The position numbers and the translations under genes are program-made. 64,000 nucleotides of DNA from positions 1,240,001 through 1,304,000 of the forward strand of contig NC_019682.1 in the NCBI RefSeq assembly GCF_000316575.1, read 5' to 3'. This DNA is from Calothrix sp. PCC 7507. GTDB taxonomy: Bacteria > Cyanobacteriota > Cyanobacteriia > Cyanobacteriales > Nostocaceae. Shown piece after piece: positions 17,251 through 24,338 of this stretch. The notes under the pieces were generated by a model that saw nothing but the letters and a program-made list of their open reading frames with translations, was not told where the DNA came from and made no database searches. Each line of letters begins with the position of its first letter. The stretch's first letter is position 1.

Positions 17251-17278
17251 TGGTCATTTGTCATTTGTCATTTGTCAT
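17241..17278. repeat. Heptameric tandem repeat overlapping the EEP start codon
   Basis: Five units of the CATTTGTC/CATTGGTC type (ACAAATG/ACCAATG on the minus strand). The first codons of the EEP gene lie in the right-most units read in reverse, with no ribosome-binding site outside the repeat. Confidence 0.8.
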
Positions 17279-17367
17279 GAGTCAAGGGTCAGCCCTTCGG
17301 CTTCGCTCAGGGCAAGGGGTCAGGGGTCATTAGTTATTTCTCCCTTATCTCCCTTGTCCCCTTGTGT

Positions 17368-18570
17368 TTACGCTTCGTCTAAAGCGGCGATACCGGGTAG
17401 CACCTTACCTTCGAGTAACTCCAAGCTAGCGCCGCCGCCGGTGGAGATGTGGCTCATTTGATCGGCTAAACCAACCTTTTCCACAGCCGCCACCGAGTCA
17501 CCACCACCGATGATTGTGGTTGTGCCAGTTTTGCCAATTTCCGCAAGGGTGTGAGCGATCGCTTCTGTACCCGCTGCAAATTTATCAAACTCAAAAACAC
17601 CCATCGGCCCGTTCCAAATCACTGTCTTGCAGTCAGCAAGTGCAGCTTGGAAGACTTTCACTGAGTCGGGGCCAATATCCAAGCCCATACCGTCAGCAGG
17701 GATATTTTCAATGCTGACAGTTGTAGCATTAGCATCTGGGGCAAATTTATCAGCTGAGACGATGTCGGTAGGTAGCAGTAAAGCCACACCACGTTCTTTC
17801 GCCTTAGCTTCTAAAGTCTTCGCCAGTTCTAACTTGTCTTCTTCTACCAAAGACTTACCAACGTTTAAACCACGGGCTTTGTAGAAGGTGAAAATCATCC
17901 CACCACCGATGATCAGCTTGTCGCACTTCTCTAGCAGGGTTTCAATCACACCAATCTTACTAGAAACCTTGGAACCGCCAATAATGGCTGCCAAAGGACG
18001 TTGGGGATTTTCAATGGCATTTTGCAAATATTGCAATTCCTTCTCCACCAAATAGCCAGCCACAGAAGGACTGAGGAATTTGGTTACGCCTTCAGTAGAA
18101 GCATGGGCGCGGTGTGCAGTCCCGAAAGCATCATTTACATAAAAATCAGCATTAGATGCTAGCTTTTTGGCAAATTCTGGGTCGTTTTTCTCTTCTTCTT
18201 TGTAGAAGCGGACATTTTCTAGTAACAGAACTTGGCCATTTTGCAAATTCCCCACAGCAGCAGCCACTTCATCGCCAATGGAATCATTAGTTTTCACAAC
18301 TTCTTGTCCTAGCAACTCAGAGAGGCGTTTGGCGACAGGAGTTAGGCGCAATTTGTCATCCACACCTTTAGGACGGCCAAAATGGCTGACTAGAATTACC
18401 TTAGCTCCCTTCTGCGTCAAATCTTGGATAGTTGGCAGCGCAGCGCGAATACGAGTGTCGTCTGTGATATTGCCTTGGTCATCCACAGGTACGTTAAAAT
18501 CAACCCTGACTAAAGCGCGTTTACCAGATATATCAGCCGCAGATAAACTTGCTAAACTTTTTTTGGACAC
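17368..18570 (-). CDS. pgk: Phosphoglycerate kinase
   Basis: 400 residues, the standard bacterial length. The enzyme converts 1,3-bisphosphoglycerate and ADP to 3-phosphoglycerate and ATP in glycolysis and the reverse step of the Calvin cycle. Signatures: [69 protein letters not shown] and [16 protein letters not shown]. The start is GTG (18570), supported by AGGAGG nine bases upstream. A single gene divergent from a UspA gene; no gap operon is present here. Confidence 0.97.
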   Translation of the reverse strand: MSKKSLASLSAADISGKRALVRVDFNVPVDDQGNITDDTRIRAALPTIQDLTQKGAKVILVSHFGRPKGVDDKLRLTPVAKRLSELLGQEVVKTNDSIGDEVAAAVGNLQNGQVLLLENVRFYKEEEKNDPEFAKKLASNADFYVNDAFGTAHRAHASTEGVTKFLSPSVAGYLVEKELQYLQNAIENPQRPLAAIIGGSKVSSKIGVIETLLEKCDKLIIGGGMIFTFYKARGLNVGKSLVEEDKLELAKTLEAKAKERGVALLLPTDIVSADKFAPDANATTVSIENIPADGMGLDIGPDSVKVFQAALADCKTVIWNGPMGVFEFDKFAAGTEAIAHTLAEIGKTGTTTIIGGGDSVAAVEKVGLADQMSHISTGGGASLELLEGKVLPGIAALDEA

Positions 18571-18660
18571 AGCCAGACCCTCCTGATTGCCTTTTTGTTA
18601 TTGTTTTGAAAGTAGAACCATCAAGATTTTACCGGAGTCAGGTGTATCCAGGTGAGGTAG

Positions 18661-19068
18661 ATGTTTAAGACAGTACTATTTCCAATCGATCAAAGCCGAG
18701 AAGCGCGGGAAGCTGCTGACGTTGTTACCAACGTTGTGCAAAAGTATGGCAGTCGCTTAGTGTTGCTGTCTGTGGTGGAAGAACCTGCTGCAGATGCGCC
18801 TAGCGCCGATCCAATGTTGTCGCCAGAGGTAGTGGCCAAGCTGCTAGAGAATGCCCAATCCTTGTTTTCTCAGCAAGGAATTCCCGCCGAAGTTATAGAA
18901 CGACAAGGTAAACCAGCATTTACTATCTGTGATGTCGCTGATGAAATCCAGGCAGATTTAATTATTATGGGCTGTCGGGGTTTAGGTTTGACTGAGGACG
19001 GAGCAACTGATAGCGTCACCACCCGTGTGATTAATCTTTCTCCTTGTCCGGTGTTGATTGTGCCTTAG
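18661..19068 (+). CDS. Universal stress protein UspA family
   Basis: 135 residues with the UspA fold: MFKTVLFPIDQSREAREAAD at the start and GCRGLGLTEDGATDSVTTR toward the end, where the G-x2-G-x9-G-S/T nucleotide pocket sits, finishing LSPCPVLIVP. Short single-domain form, likely cytosolic, dimeric and nucleotide-binding. GAGG lies just before the ATG. Divergent from pgk with a 90-base gap. Confidence 0.93.
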   Translation: MFKTVLFPIDQSREAREAADVVTNVVQKYGSRLVLLSVVEEPAADAPSADPMLSPEVVAKLLENAQSLFSQQGIPAEVIERQGKPAFTICDVADEIQADLIIMGCRGLGLTEDGATDSVTTRVINLSPCPVLIVP

Positions 19069-19158
19069 CAGGGCTTAATTTGTAGCGACTGCTTGAAAAA
19101 TTAAGCGATCGCTACATTAAATTTTTTTTCCAGTGAGTTAGAACTTGCAGGACACAGG

Positions 19159-19910
19159 ATGAATACAATAATTGGTCAAAAGCTTAGTGGACGTTACCAA
19201 ATTCTCAAACAAATTGGGGGAGGAGGATTTAGTTTTACTTTCTTAGCCGAAGATATGCAACGCCCAGGGAATCCTCAGTGCGTTGTTAAACAGTTTAAAC
19301 CAATGTCTACTAGCGAATATGCTTTACGAGAATCAAAACGGTTGTTTTACAAAGAAGCAGAGATTTTAGAAAAGTTAGGGAATCATGATAGAATCCCCCG
19401 ACTCTTAGCTCACTTTGAAGAAGAGCAGGAATTCTATTTAGTTCAAGAATATATCGAAGGTCACGACCTAAGCAAAGAAATATTTTCAGGTAAAAAGTTG
19501 AGTGAGCCTTATGTGTTTAAACTTTTACAAGATATTATAGAAATTTTGATATTTGTTCATCAACAAGGTGTAATTCACCGCGATATTAAACCGCATAATA
19601 TAATGCGAAAACGAGATGTAAGATTGTGCTGATTGACTTTGGGGCAGTCAAACAAATTACTTCTGAGGATATCAATAATCATCTTAAAAAAGCAAAAATT
19701 ATCAATACAAATGAAAAAAATGTTGCAAATAAAATAGGTGAAGAGTTGGTGTATATCGGTAAAAATGGAGAGAATAATTTAAAAAATTTACAAGTTTTTA
19801 CTTTAAAAGGTGGAAAAGCTTACGTAATTACCTATACAGCAAAAATCGATAATTATAATGATTTTAGAGAAATAGCAGAGACAATGATTAAATCATTTGA
19901 AATTGAGTAA
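19159..19910 (+). pseudogene. Broken Ser/Thr protein kinase (frameshift plus internal deletion)
   Basis: The first 157 codons encode the N-lobe and catalytic start of a Pkn2-type kinase: GRYQILKQIGGGGFSFTFLA, VVKQF (catalytic Lys) and VIHRDIKPHNI. The frame is then lost. A single missing G in GATGTAAG (19616-19623) explains it: restoring GATGGTAAG gives DGKIVLIDFGAVKQIT, the normal DFG region. Immediately after VKQIT the sequence jumps to a C-terminal segment (LQVFTLKGGKAYVITYTAKI, a PsbP/MOG1-like tail found on some cyanobacterial kinases), so the C-lobe is deleted. Two separate lesions; it cannot make an active kinase. Confidence 0.85.
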
Positions 19911-19916
19911 GCTTAA

Positions 19917-20169
19917 CGACTTATATTTTGAGTTACAAAGACTTAAACAATTCTTATGAATGCTTCAACCAAAGCAGCAACGACTTATATCTGAGTTACG
20001 AAGACTTAAGCAATTCTTACAAATGCTTCAACCAAAGCAACAACGACTTATATCTGAGTTACAAAGACTTAAACAATTCTTATGAATATTTCAACCGGAG
20101 CAACAACGACTTATATCTGAGTTACAAAGACTTAAACAATTCTTATGAATGCTTCAACTGAAGCAGCAA
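19917..20169. repeat. 63-bp tandem minisatellite, four copies
   Basis: Units at 19917-19980, 19981-20043, 20044-20106 and 20107-20169, each starting CGACTTATAT and differing at a few positions; the first is one base longer. In one frame copy 2 reads a 21-residue, three-heptad segment (ELRRLKQFLQMLQPKQQR then LIS), while copies 1, 3 and 4 have a TGA in that frame. Another frame gives a 77-aa repetitive peptide from a TTG start, probably fortuitous. Could be the remnant of a coiled-coil gene. Confidence 0.85.
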
Positions 20170-20334
20170 CAATTTATATCTTTACAGCTAGTGTGGGAAT
20201 TTAAGCAACAATCACCTAAGGTAATCTCTCTCTAAATATCAAGCAAAACATTAACAAGCGATCGCCTACAGTAAGTCAACACACATTCCACATCACCAGC
20301 GATCGCTTTTGTGATGAGTTTGAAAGAGCGATAA
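20170..20334. other. HIP1-rich intergenic sequence
   Basis: Contains GCGATCGC sites and the phrase CACATTCCACATCACCAGCG, which recurs at about 21251-21270. No gene seen. Confidence 0.5.
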
Positions 20335-20412
20335 TGAATCATGGGTAATTGTCCAGCCATCTTTAATCAAAGCATTTTTGACTGTATCGTGGTAGATATC
20401 TTTGGCAGGCAT
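20335..20412 (-). pseudogene. XisH (fdxN element excision controlling factor) N-terminal fragment
   Basis: From an ATG at 20412 the minus strand encodes MPAKDIYHDTVKNALIKDGW followed by TITHDS, the very conserved start of XisH proteins. The similarity then stops and the frame becomes unrelated, so about 26 of the usual ~138 residues remain. XisH works with XisI and XisF in excising the nifD/fdxN elements in heterocyst formers, though many XisH/XisI pairs lie elsewhere as mobile genes. A relic only. Confidence 0.8.
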
Positions 20413-20611
20413 AGTAGCTTTATTGTACTGCACTTAGGCGATCGCCTACGGTAAGCTACTTCTAACGCACATCCCCGATAAACACGATCGCTCTTTTAAT
20501 CAGTCCAGGCGATACCTACGGTAAGCTACCCTTGAGCAAATCTATACTAGAATATTAATCAAGGTTAAACGGTAGCATCCCAATCGAACTATTTTGAATT
20601 TTAGCTTACTT
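20413..20611. repeat. Tandem-like HIP1-containing repeat
   Basis: GGCGATCGCCTACGGTAAGCTAC near 20437 (and its partial copy GGCGATACCTACGGTAAGCTAC near 20508) is repeated about 70 bases apart, with CGATCGCTCTTTTAATCAGT between. The same TAACGCACATCCC/CGATCGCTCTTTTA phrases recur near 21540-21610. Confidence 0.6.
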
Positions 20612-20866
20612 ATGACTAGTATAAATATTTCCTTGTCTGACTCAATGAAAACCTTTGTTGAGGAACAAGTTACAAAAGGTGGGTATGCTTCAATCAGTGA
20701 ATATCTTTTAGAGTTAATCAATCAAGATCAACAGCGCAAAGTTCAAGAAACGATAGAGGAACTTTTAATTGAAGGGCTTGAGAGTGGAGAAGCAATAGAA
20801 GTAACTGATGAGTGGTGGGCACAAAAACGTATACACCTAGTGAACAAGCCGCTTCAAAGACAATAA
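20612..20866 (+). CDS. ParD-type antitoxin
   Basis: 84 residues from the ATG at 20612. Ribbon-helix-helix N-terminus: TSINISLSDSMKTFVEEQV then GGYASISEYLLELI, the classic ParD/CopG G-x-Y-x-S-x-S-E-Y motif. The C-terminal half (LLIEGLESGEAIEVTDEWW) matches ParD tails that wrap the toxin. The stop overlaps the toxin ATG (TAATG). Since the ParE gene is broken, this antitoxin is now an orphan and may act on other ParE proteins. Confidence 0.88.
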   Translation: MTSINISLSDSMKTFVEEQVTKGGYASISEYLLELINQDQQRKVQETIEELLIEGLESGEAIEVTDEWWAQKRIHLVNKPLQRQ

Positions 20867-21187
20867 TGACAAAGCGGATAATTATCACACCTAAAGCAAG
20901 TTTAGATTATAGATGAGCATTTTGCTTACATTGCCCAAGAAAACCCTGATGCTGCACTCCATTTTTTTGATGCTGTTAGAGAGACTTTTGCACAGTTAGC
21001 AAAAATGCCTGGAATGGGTAGAGTGTATAAAGTGTAGAATCGCCGTTTACAAGGTTTACGGAAATGGGCTGTTAAAGATTTCAAAAACTATCTAATTTTT
21101 TACTTTCAACAAGAAGAAAATATCGAGATTTTGCGTATTCTCTATGCTGGAAGAGATATTGAAAGAATTTTGTCACAAGAACTATAG
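20866..21187 (+). pseudogene. ParE toxin, inactivated by a frameshift and a stop
   Basis: The ATG at 20866 opens TKRIIITPKASLDYR then stops. In a shifted frame IDEHFAYIAQENPDAALHFF then FDAVRETFAQLAKMPGMG continues, hits TAG after RVYKV, and resumes NRRLQGLRKWAVKDFKNY then LIFYF, IEILRILYAGRDIERIL: a full ParE/RelE-like sequence (AxLAxMPxMGR, LRKWxVKxFxxYLIFY, ILRILxxxRD). Two lesions: an indel near 20907 and a nonsense codon near 21036. The module therefore has a normal antitoxin and a dead toxin. Confidence 0.88.
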
Positions 21188-21292
21188 TGTGTAGGCGATC
21201 GCACCTCCCCAATAAACGCGATCGCTCTTTGAGCAATTAAAAGCGATCGCACATTCCACATCACCAGCGATCGCGCTTTTAGTACCTTATGT
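21188..21292. repeat. HIP1 cluster
   Basis: Four GCGATCGC-type sites within about 90 bases, in repeats of the form GCGATCGCACCTCCCCAATAAACGCGATCGCTC, recurring near 21526-21560. No coding signal. Confidence 0.6.
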
Positions 21293-21418
21293 CCCGCCTC
21301 AGAATGAATTCTGAGTCTAATAGCAAAAGTAAGCTAGAGCTAACTAAAAATTATCATTTATCCCCAGTTTACTTTAGTAAACTTTGCCTATTAGCCTTGG
21401 AATTCATTCCAAGGCGGG
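21293..21418. mobile_element. 126-bp MITE-like element with hairpin ends
   Basis: The ends are inverted copies of about 32 bases: CCCGCCTCAGAATGAATTCT... and, in reverse, CCCGCCTTGGAATGAATTCC..., both continuing to CTAATAG. Each end is itself a hairpin (CTCAGAAT/ATTCTGAG and CTTGGAAT/ATTCCAAG). The two ends differ at positions that stay paired within each hairpin. No ORF. Hairpin ends recall IS200/IS605-type substrates, but the family is not established. Confidence 0.75.
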
Positions 21419-21671
21419 TAGCCATCTGTAGCTTGAGTTGACACCAATGGGCACTGCCGTGACTTGAGATCGCCCCAGACTTAGGGCTGAATGTTTACGT
21501 TTATTGGCGACTTTACGACATAGTGATCGCACCTCCCCATAAACGCGATCGCTCTTTTAGTCAGTGAATAGCGATACTTATAACGCACATCCCTAAACGC
21601 GATCGCTGTTCATCTGAACTCGGAATTTCTATTTTCAAATCTGAAATTTCAAGTTTTGAGGTCGGAGTTTC
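21419..21671. other. Repeat-rich intergenic sequence
   Basis: HIP1 sites and short repeats (ATCGCACCTCCCCATAAACG). At 21629-21690 a short phrase GGAATTTC/GAAATTTC/GGAGTTTC/GAAGTTTC is repeated, overlapping the 3' end of the TPR gene. No gene seen. Confidence 0.5.
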
Positions 21672-22979
21672 TCATTTCAAGCTTGAAGTTTCAAGGTCTC
21701 TAATTAAATCCAGCGCTTTTTGATATAGTCGCGTTTTTCCTTGTTCTCGAAACAGGTCTGCTGCTTTTTTCCAATCAGCGATCGCCCCTTGCTTATCTCC
21801 CAACGCAAAGCGGGCATTACCCCGGTTGCCGTAGGCTTCGGCATCGTTGGGATTAATTTTGAGAGCTTGATTGTAATCAGCGATCGCCCCTTGCTTGTCT
21901 CCCAATGCAGAGCGGGCTACACCCCGGTTTTTGTAGGCTAAGTCAGAGTTAGGATTAATTTTGAGAGCTTGGTTGTAATCAGCAATTGCCGCTTGATCGT
22001 CTCCCAATTTGTAGCGGGCTAAACCCCGCCCGACGTAGGCATCCGCATAGTTAGGATTAATGTTAATGGCGGTGTTGAAATCAGCGATCGCCCTTTGTTA
22101 GTCTCCCAAAACAGAGTGGGTTAAACCTCGATTGTTGTAAGCAAGGGCAAAGTTGGGATTAATTTTGAGCGCAGAGGTGTAATCAGCGATCGCTCCTTTA
22201 TAGTCTCTTTTTTGATACTTCTCTCCAGCCTGAATAAAGAAATCATCAGCCTTGGGTGCTGTAGCGACAGGTGTGTTAGGTGCAGAAACTCCCACATCTA
22301 CCCCAGTTTTTGCTGACAATCGCAAAAAGGTATTAATGGGAATGCCTAAATTAAAGCCTGTTTTAATTTCTTTGGTATCTAAATCTGCTCTACCGTGAAC
22401 TGCAATCAGTTCACCTTTTTCATTCAATACCGCACCACCACTCATCCCTTCTGAGGTATTATTGCTGTAGACCAAAGCATAACCATCACGTAATGGTTTT
22501 GACGCATTAGCCGTAATTGTCCCATTGCTAAAAGTGTAGACTGACTGATTAATGGCAAATGTTGGTGCTGGAAACCCAGCGACATAAGCGGCTGTGCCTT
22601 CTGTGCTGCTATCAGAGTTGCCTATCTTAGCTAGATTATAATTTTGACTGCTGGTAAACTGCGCTACAGCTAAGTCTACTCCTGGCATTGGTTTGACACT
22701 GCTGTAATTGAGTGCATAACGTTGACCATCAGGAGTGATAATTTCATAATTATCTTGGACTTCTACTACATGAGCCGCTGTGAGAACAGTGTAAGTATTG
22801 CCCTCTTTCTTAATAATTACTCCAGAACCATATCTGGGCTTTTTACTTTGAATCAGCACTGTGATTTGTTTAGCAATGTTATTAACTTCAGTTGGTGATA
22901 GAGCCATAGCCACTTTGGTTTGCACAAGGGCGATGGTGACTCCAATTAGTGCTGGTGTAAGTTGATAATAAAATTTCAT
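21672..22979 (-). pseudogene. Trypsin-like serine protease with TPR repeats, interrupted by a stop codon
   Basis: One continuous frame of 435 codons with a single TAA at 22100-22098. Residues 1-25 are a signal peptide. Residues 35-220 are a trypsin-like domain with triad His70 (VLTAAHVVEV), Asp102 (PGVDLAVAQF) and Ser180 (NTSEGMSGGAVL). The C-terminus is four ~34-residue TPRs (KGAIADYTSALKINPNFALA type). The stop replaces a Lys codon of the usual LGDKQGAIADYN linker (AAA to TAA), in frame on both sides. The protease domain stays intact with one TPR; the rest might be reached by read-through or restart at the TTG at 22007. Confidence 0.85.
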
Positions 22980-23288
22980 TATTTAATCTCCAATAAGGTT
23001 TATAAAACTAGTATTTGATTGTTGAAATACACGTATATAGTAGGGTGGGCATTGCCCACCCTACTGTAGAGACGGCGATTTATCGCGTCTCCTTTATCGG
23101 TACAGCCCAACTGAGGCGAGTAATCTTTTGGTGCAAAGCTAAATCAGCTTCAGAACCAAGCGAGACGCTCACACTACAGTCCCTCATTTCAACCCTGACA
23201 GACTACTAGGCTACAAACGCAAATCGCTGTATTTCGGATTATGCCTTAGATATTATTGTGTAAACAATACCTTTGGCTGTTGACAATT
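22980..23288. other. Intergenic repeats
   Basis: 23039-23065 is a perfect palindromic repeat AGTAGGGTGGGCA/TGCCCACCCTACT with a one-base loop, followed by GTAGAGACGGCGATTTATCG and CGTCTC, another dispersed repeat. No gene seen. Confidence 0.6.
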
Positions 23289-23630
23289 TCATGCTGATGG
23301 ACGATTGACGCGGATTAACTTTCCTTTTAAGCTTTTTGCTGTAGCGATCGCCTCATGAATGCGTGTTGCCAAACTTTCAAAATCTGACCCTTCTGTGCAG
23401 ACAATAATACCAGCATGGTCTGCTTGTAATCGGTGCAATCGCATAAAATCACGGCGATTGCGCGTCAAAACTGCTCGCTCATTACTCAAAGCAAAAGCTA
23501 ACACATTTTCATCAGGAATTCTCAAATTTGCATTTCCTGCATCCCTCGCTGTTAATACATCGTGACCAAAAGTGCGTAGAAATTCTACAACGGGTAATGG
23601 GAAGTTTTCATCTGTATAGAGCCGTGCCAA
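23289..23630 (-). CDS. DUF5615 PIN-like toxin
   Basis: 113 residues with the DUF5615 pattern: ARLYTDENFPLPVVEFLRTF (first acidic pair), VLTARDAGNANLRIPDENVL, AFALSNERAVLTRNRRDFMR and HAGIIVCTEGSDF. These are PIN-fold-related proteins that pair with DUF433 proteins, considered type II toxins. It follows the DUF433 gene by three bases. Active-site Asp/Glu at the start and the TRNRRDF motif are present. Confidence 0.88.
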   Translation of the reverse strand: MARLYTDENFPLPVVEFLRTFGHDVLTARDAGNANLRIPDENVLAFALSNERAVLTRNRRDFMRLHRLQADHAGIIVCTEGSDFESLATRIHEAIATAKSLKGKLIRVNRPSA

Positions 23631-23633
23631 TTT

Positions 23634-23981
23634 TCAATATTCCAGATTTTCTAGCATTATTTCCTCATTTTCTCGGATTGCTTGTTCAATTTCTTCTGGG
23701 TTTGCGTCTGCATAAGCCCAAGCATTTACTAAATCAGCTGCCGTCAGATGTGGAAATGCTTCTAAAATCTGAGCATCACTCATCCCCAGACGACGGTCAT
23801 TTAGCAGCGACCAAACTGGAAGGCGAGTTTTAGCAATACAAGCATCGCCACCACACACACCAGGAGTTTTGGTAATTCCTAATGAACCTTTGCTTAAGGT
23901 TTTAGTTAATATTTGTATGGCTTCTGCTTTTTCAGTGGGATTTAATGCATGAAGTTGTGCTTCTAGTTCTTGGAGTGTCAT
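23634..23981 (-). CDS. DUF433 family antitoxin
   Basis: 115 residues from the ATG at 23981. A Leu-rich N-terminal helix (MTLQELEAQLHALNPTEKAE) is followed by the DUF433 winged-helix-like domain: ITKTPGVCGGDACIAKTRLP, then VWSLLNDRRLGMSDAQILEAFPHLTAADL, typical I-x-x-x-P-x-V-x-G-G-x-P/A-x-I-x-x-T-R. It is the antitoxin partner of the DUF5615 gene downstream. The start at 24074 would extend into repeat sequence and is unlikely. Confidence 0.88.
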   Translation of the reverse strand: MTLQELEAQLHALNPTEKAEAIQILTKTLSKGSLGITKTPGVCGGDACIAKTRLPVWSLLNDRRLGMSDAQILEAFPHLTAADLVNAWAYADANPEEIEQAIRENEEIMLENLEY

Positions 23982-24015
23982 AGTTAATATTAGCTTTACT
24001 ATAAAATTAACAGTA

Positions 24016-24092
24016 TTGTAGGTTGGGTTAAGGGACGAAACCCAACATTTTGCGGAATTTGTTGGGTTTCGCATTGCCTCAACCCAACCTAC
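24016..24092. repeat. Inverted repeat element (GTAGGTTGGG family)
   Basis: GTAGGTTGGGTTAAGGG at the left faces CCTCAACCCAACCTAC at the right; the interior contains CCCAACATTTTGCGGAATTT and TGTTGGGTTTCG. Same terminal motif as the ~165-bp repeats, but a different interior. Confidence 0.75.
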
Positions 24093-24338
24093 TCATAATG
24101 CACTATTTTCACCTTGCCACACTACTACGTATCTACAATCAACTACAAGATGCTATGACCTTCATACGACTGGTTCACCCGATTGGGGGTATGCGGTTTT
24201 AGCAGATGGAATATACCCTGAATATATTGATGTGTTTAATCGGGTTGGTGATGATTCTCACAGCAGAAAAATTACCATAGTGGCTATTATAAGCTTTAAA
24301 GATATATTCAATTGCTTGTGTGTTAAAGGGTTTAAAGA
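24093..24338. other. Upstream region of the first histidine kinase
   Basis: No gene called. A short open stretch (YAVLADGIYPEYIDVF near 24188-24235) reads like protein but has no start and no recognisable family, so it may be a remnant. AAAGGG precedes the kinase GTG. Confidence 0.4.

Noticed and set aside
17183-17461. Plus-strand frame across the pgk/EEP gap
   Set aside because: Runs through heptamer and other repeats antisense to both genes.
19928-20161. 77-aa repetitive open frame from a TTG
   Set aside because: It is the translation of a 63-bp tandem DNA repeat; no ribosome-binding site; another frame looks more coiled-coil-like.
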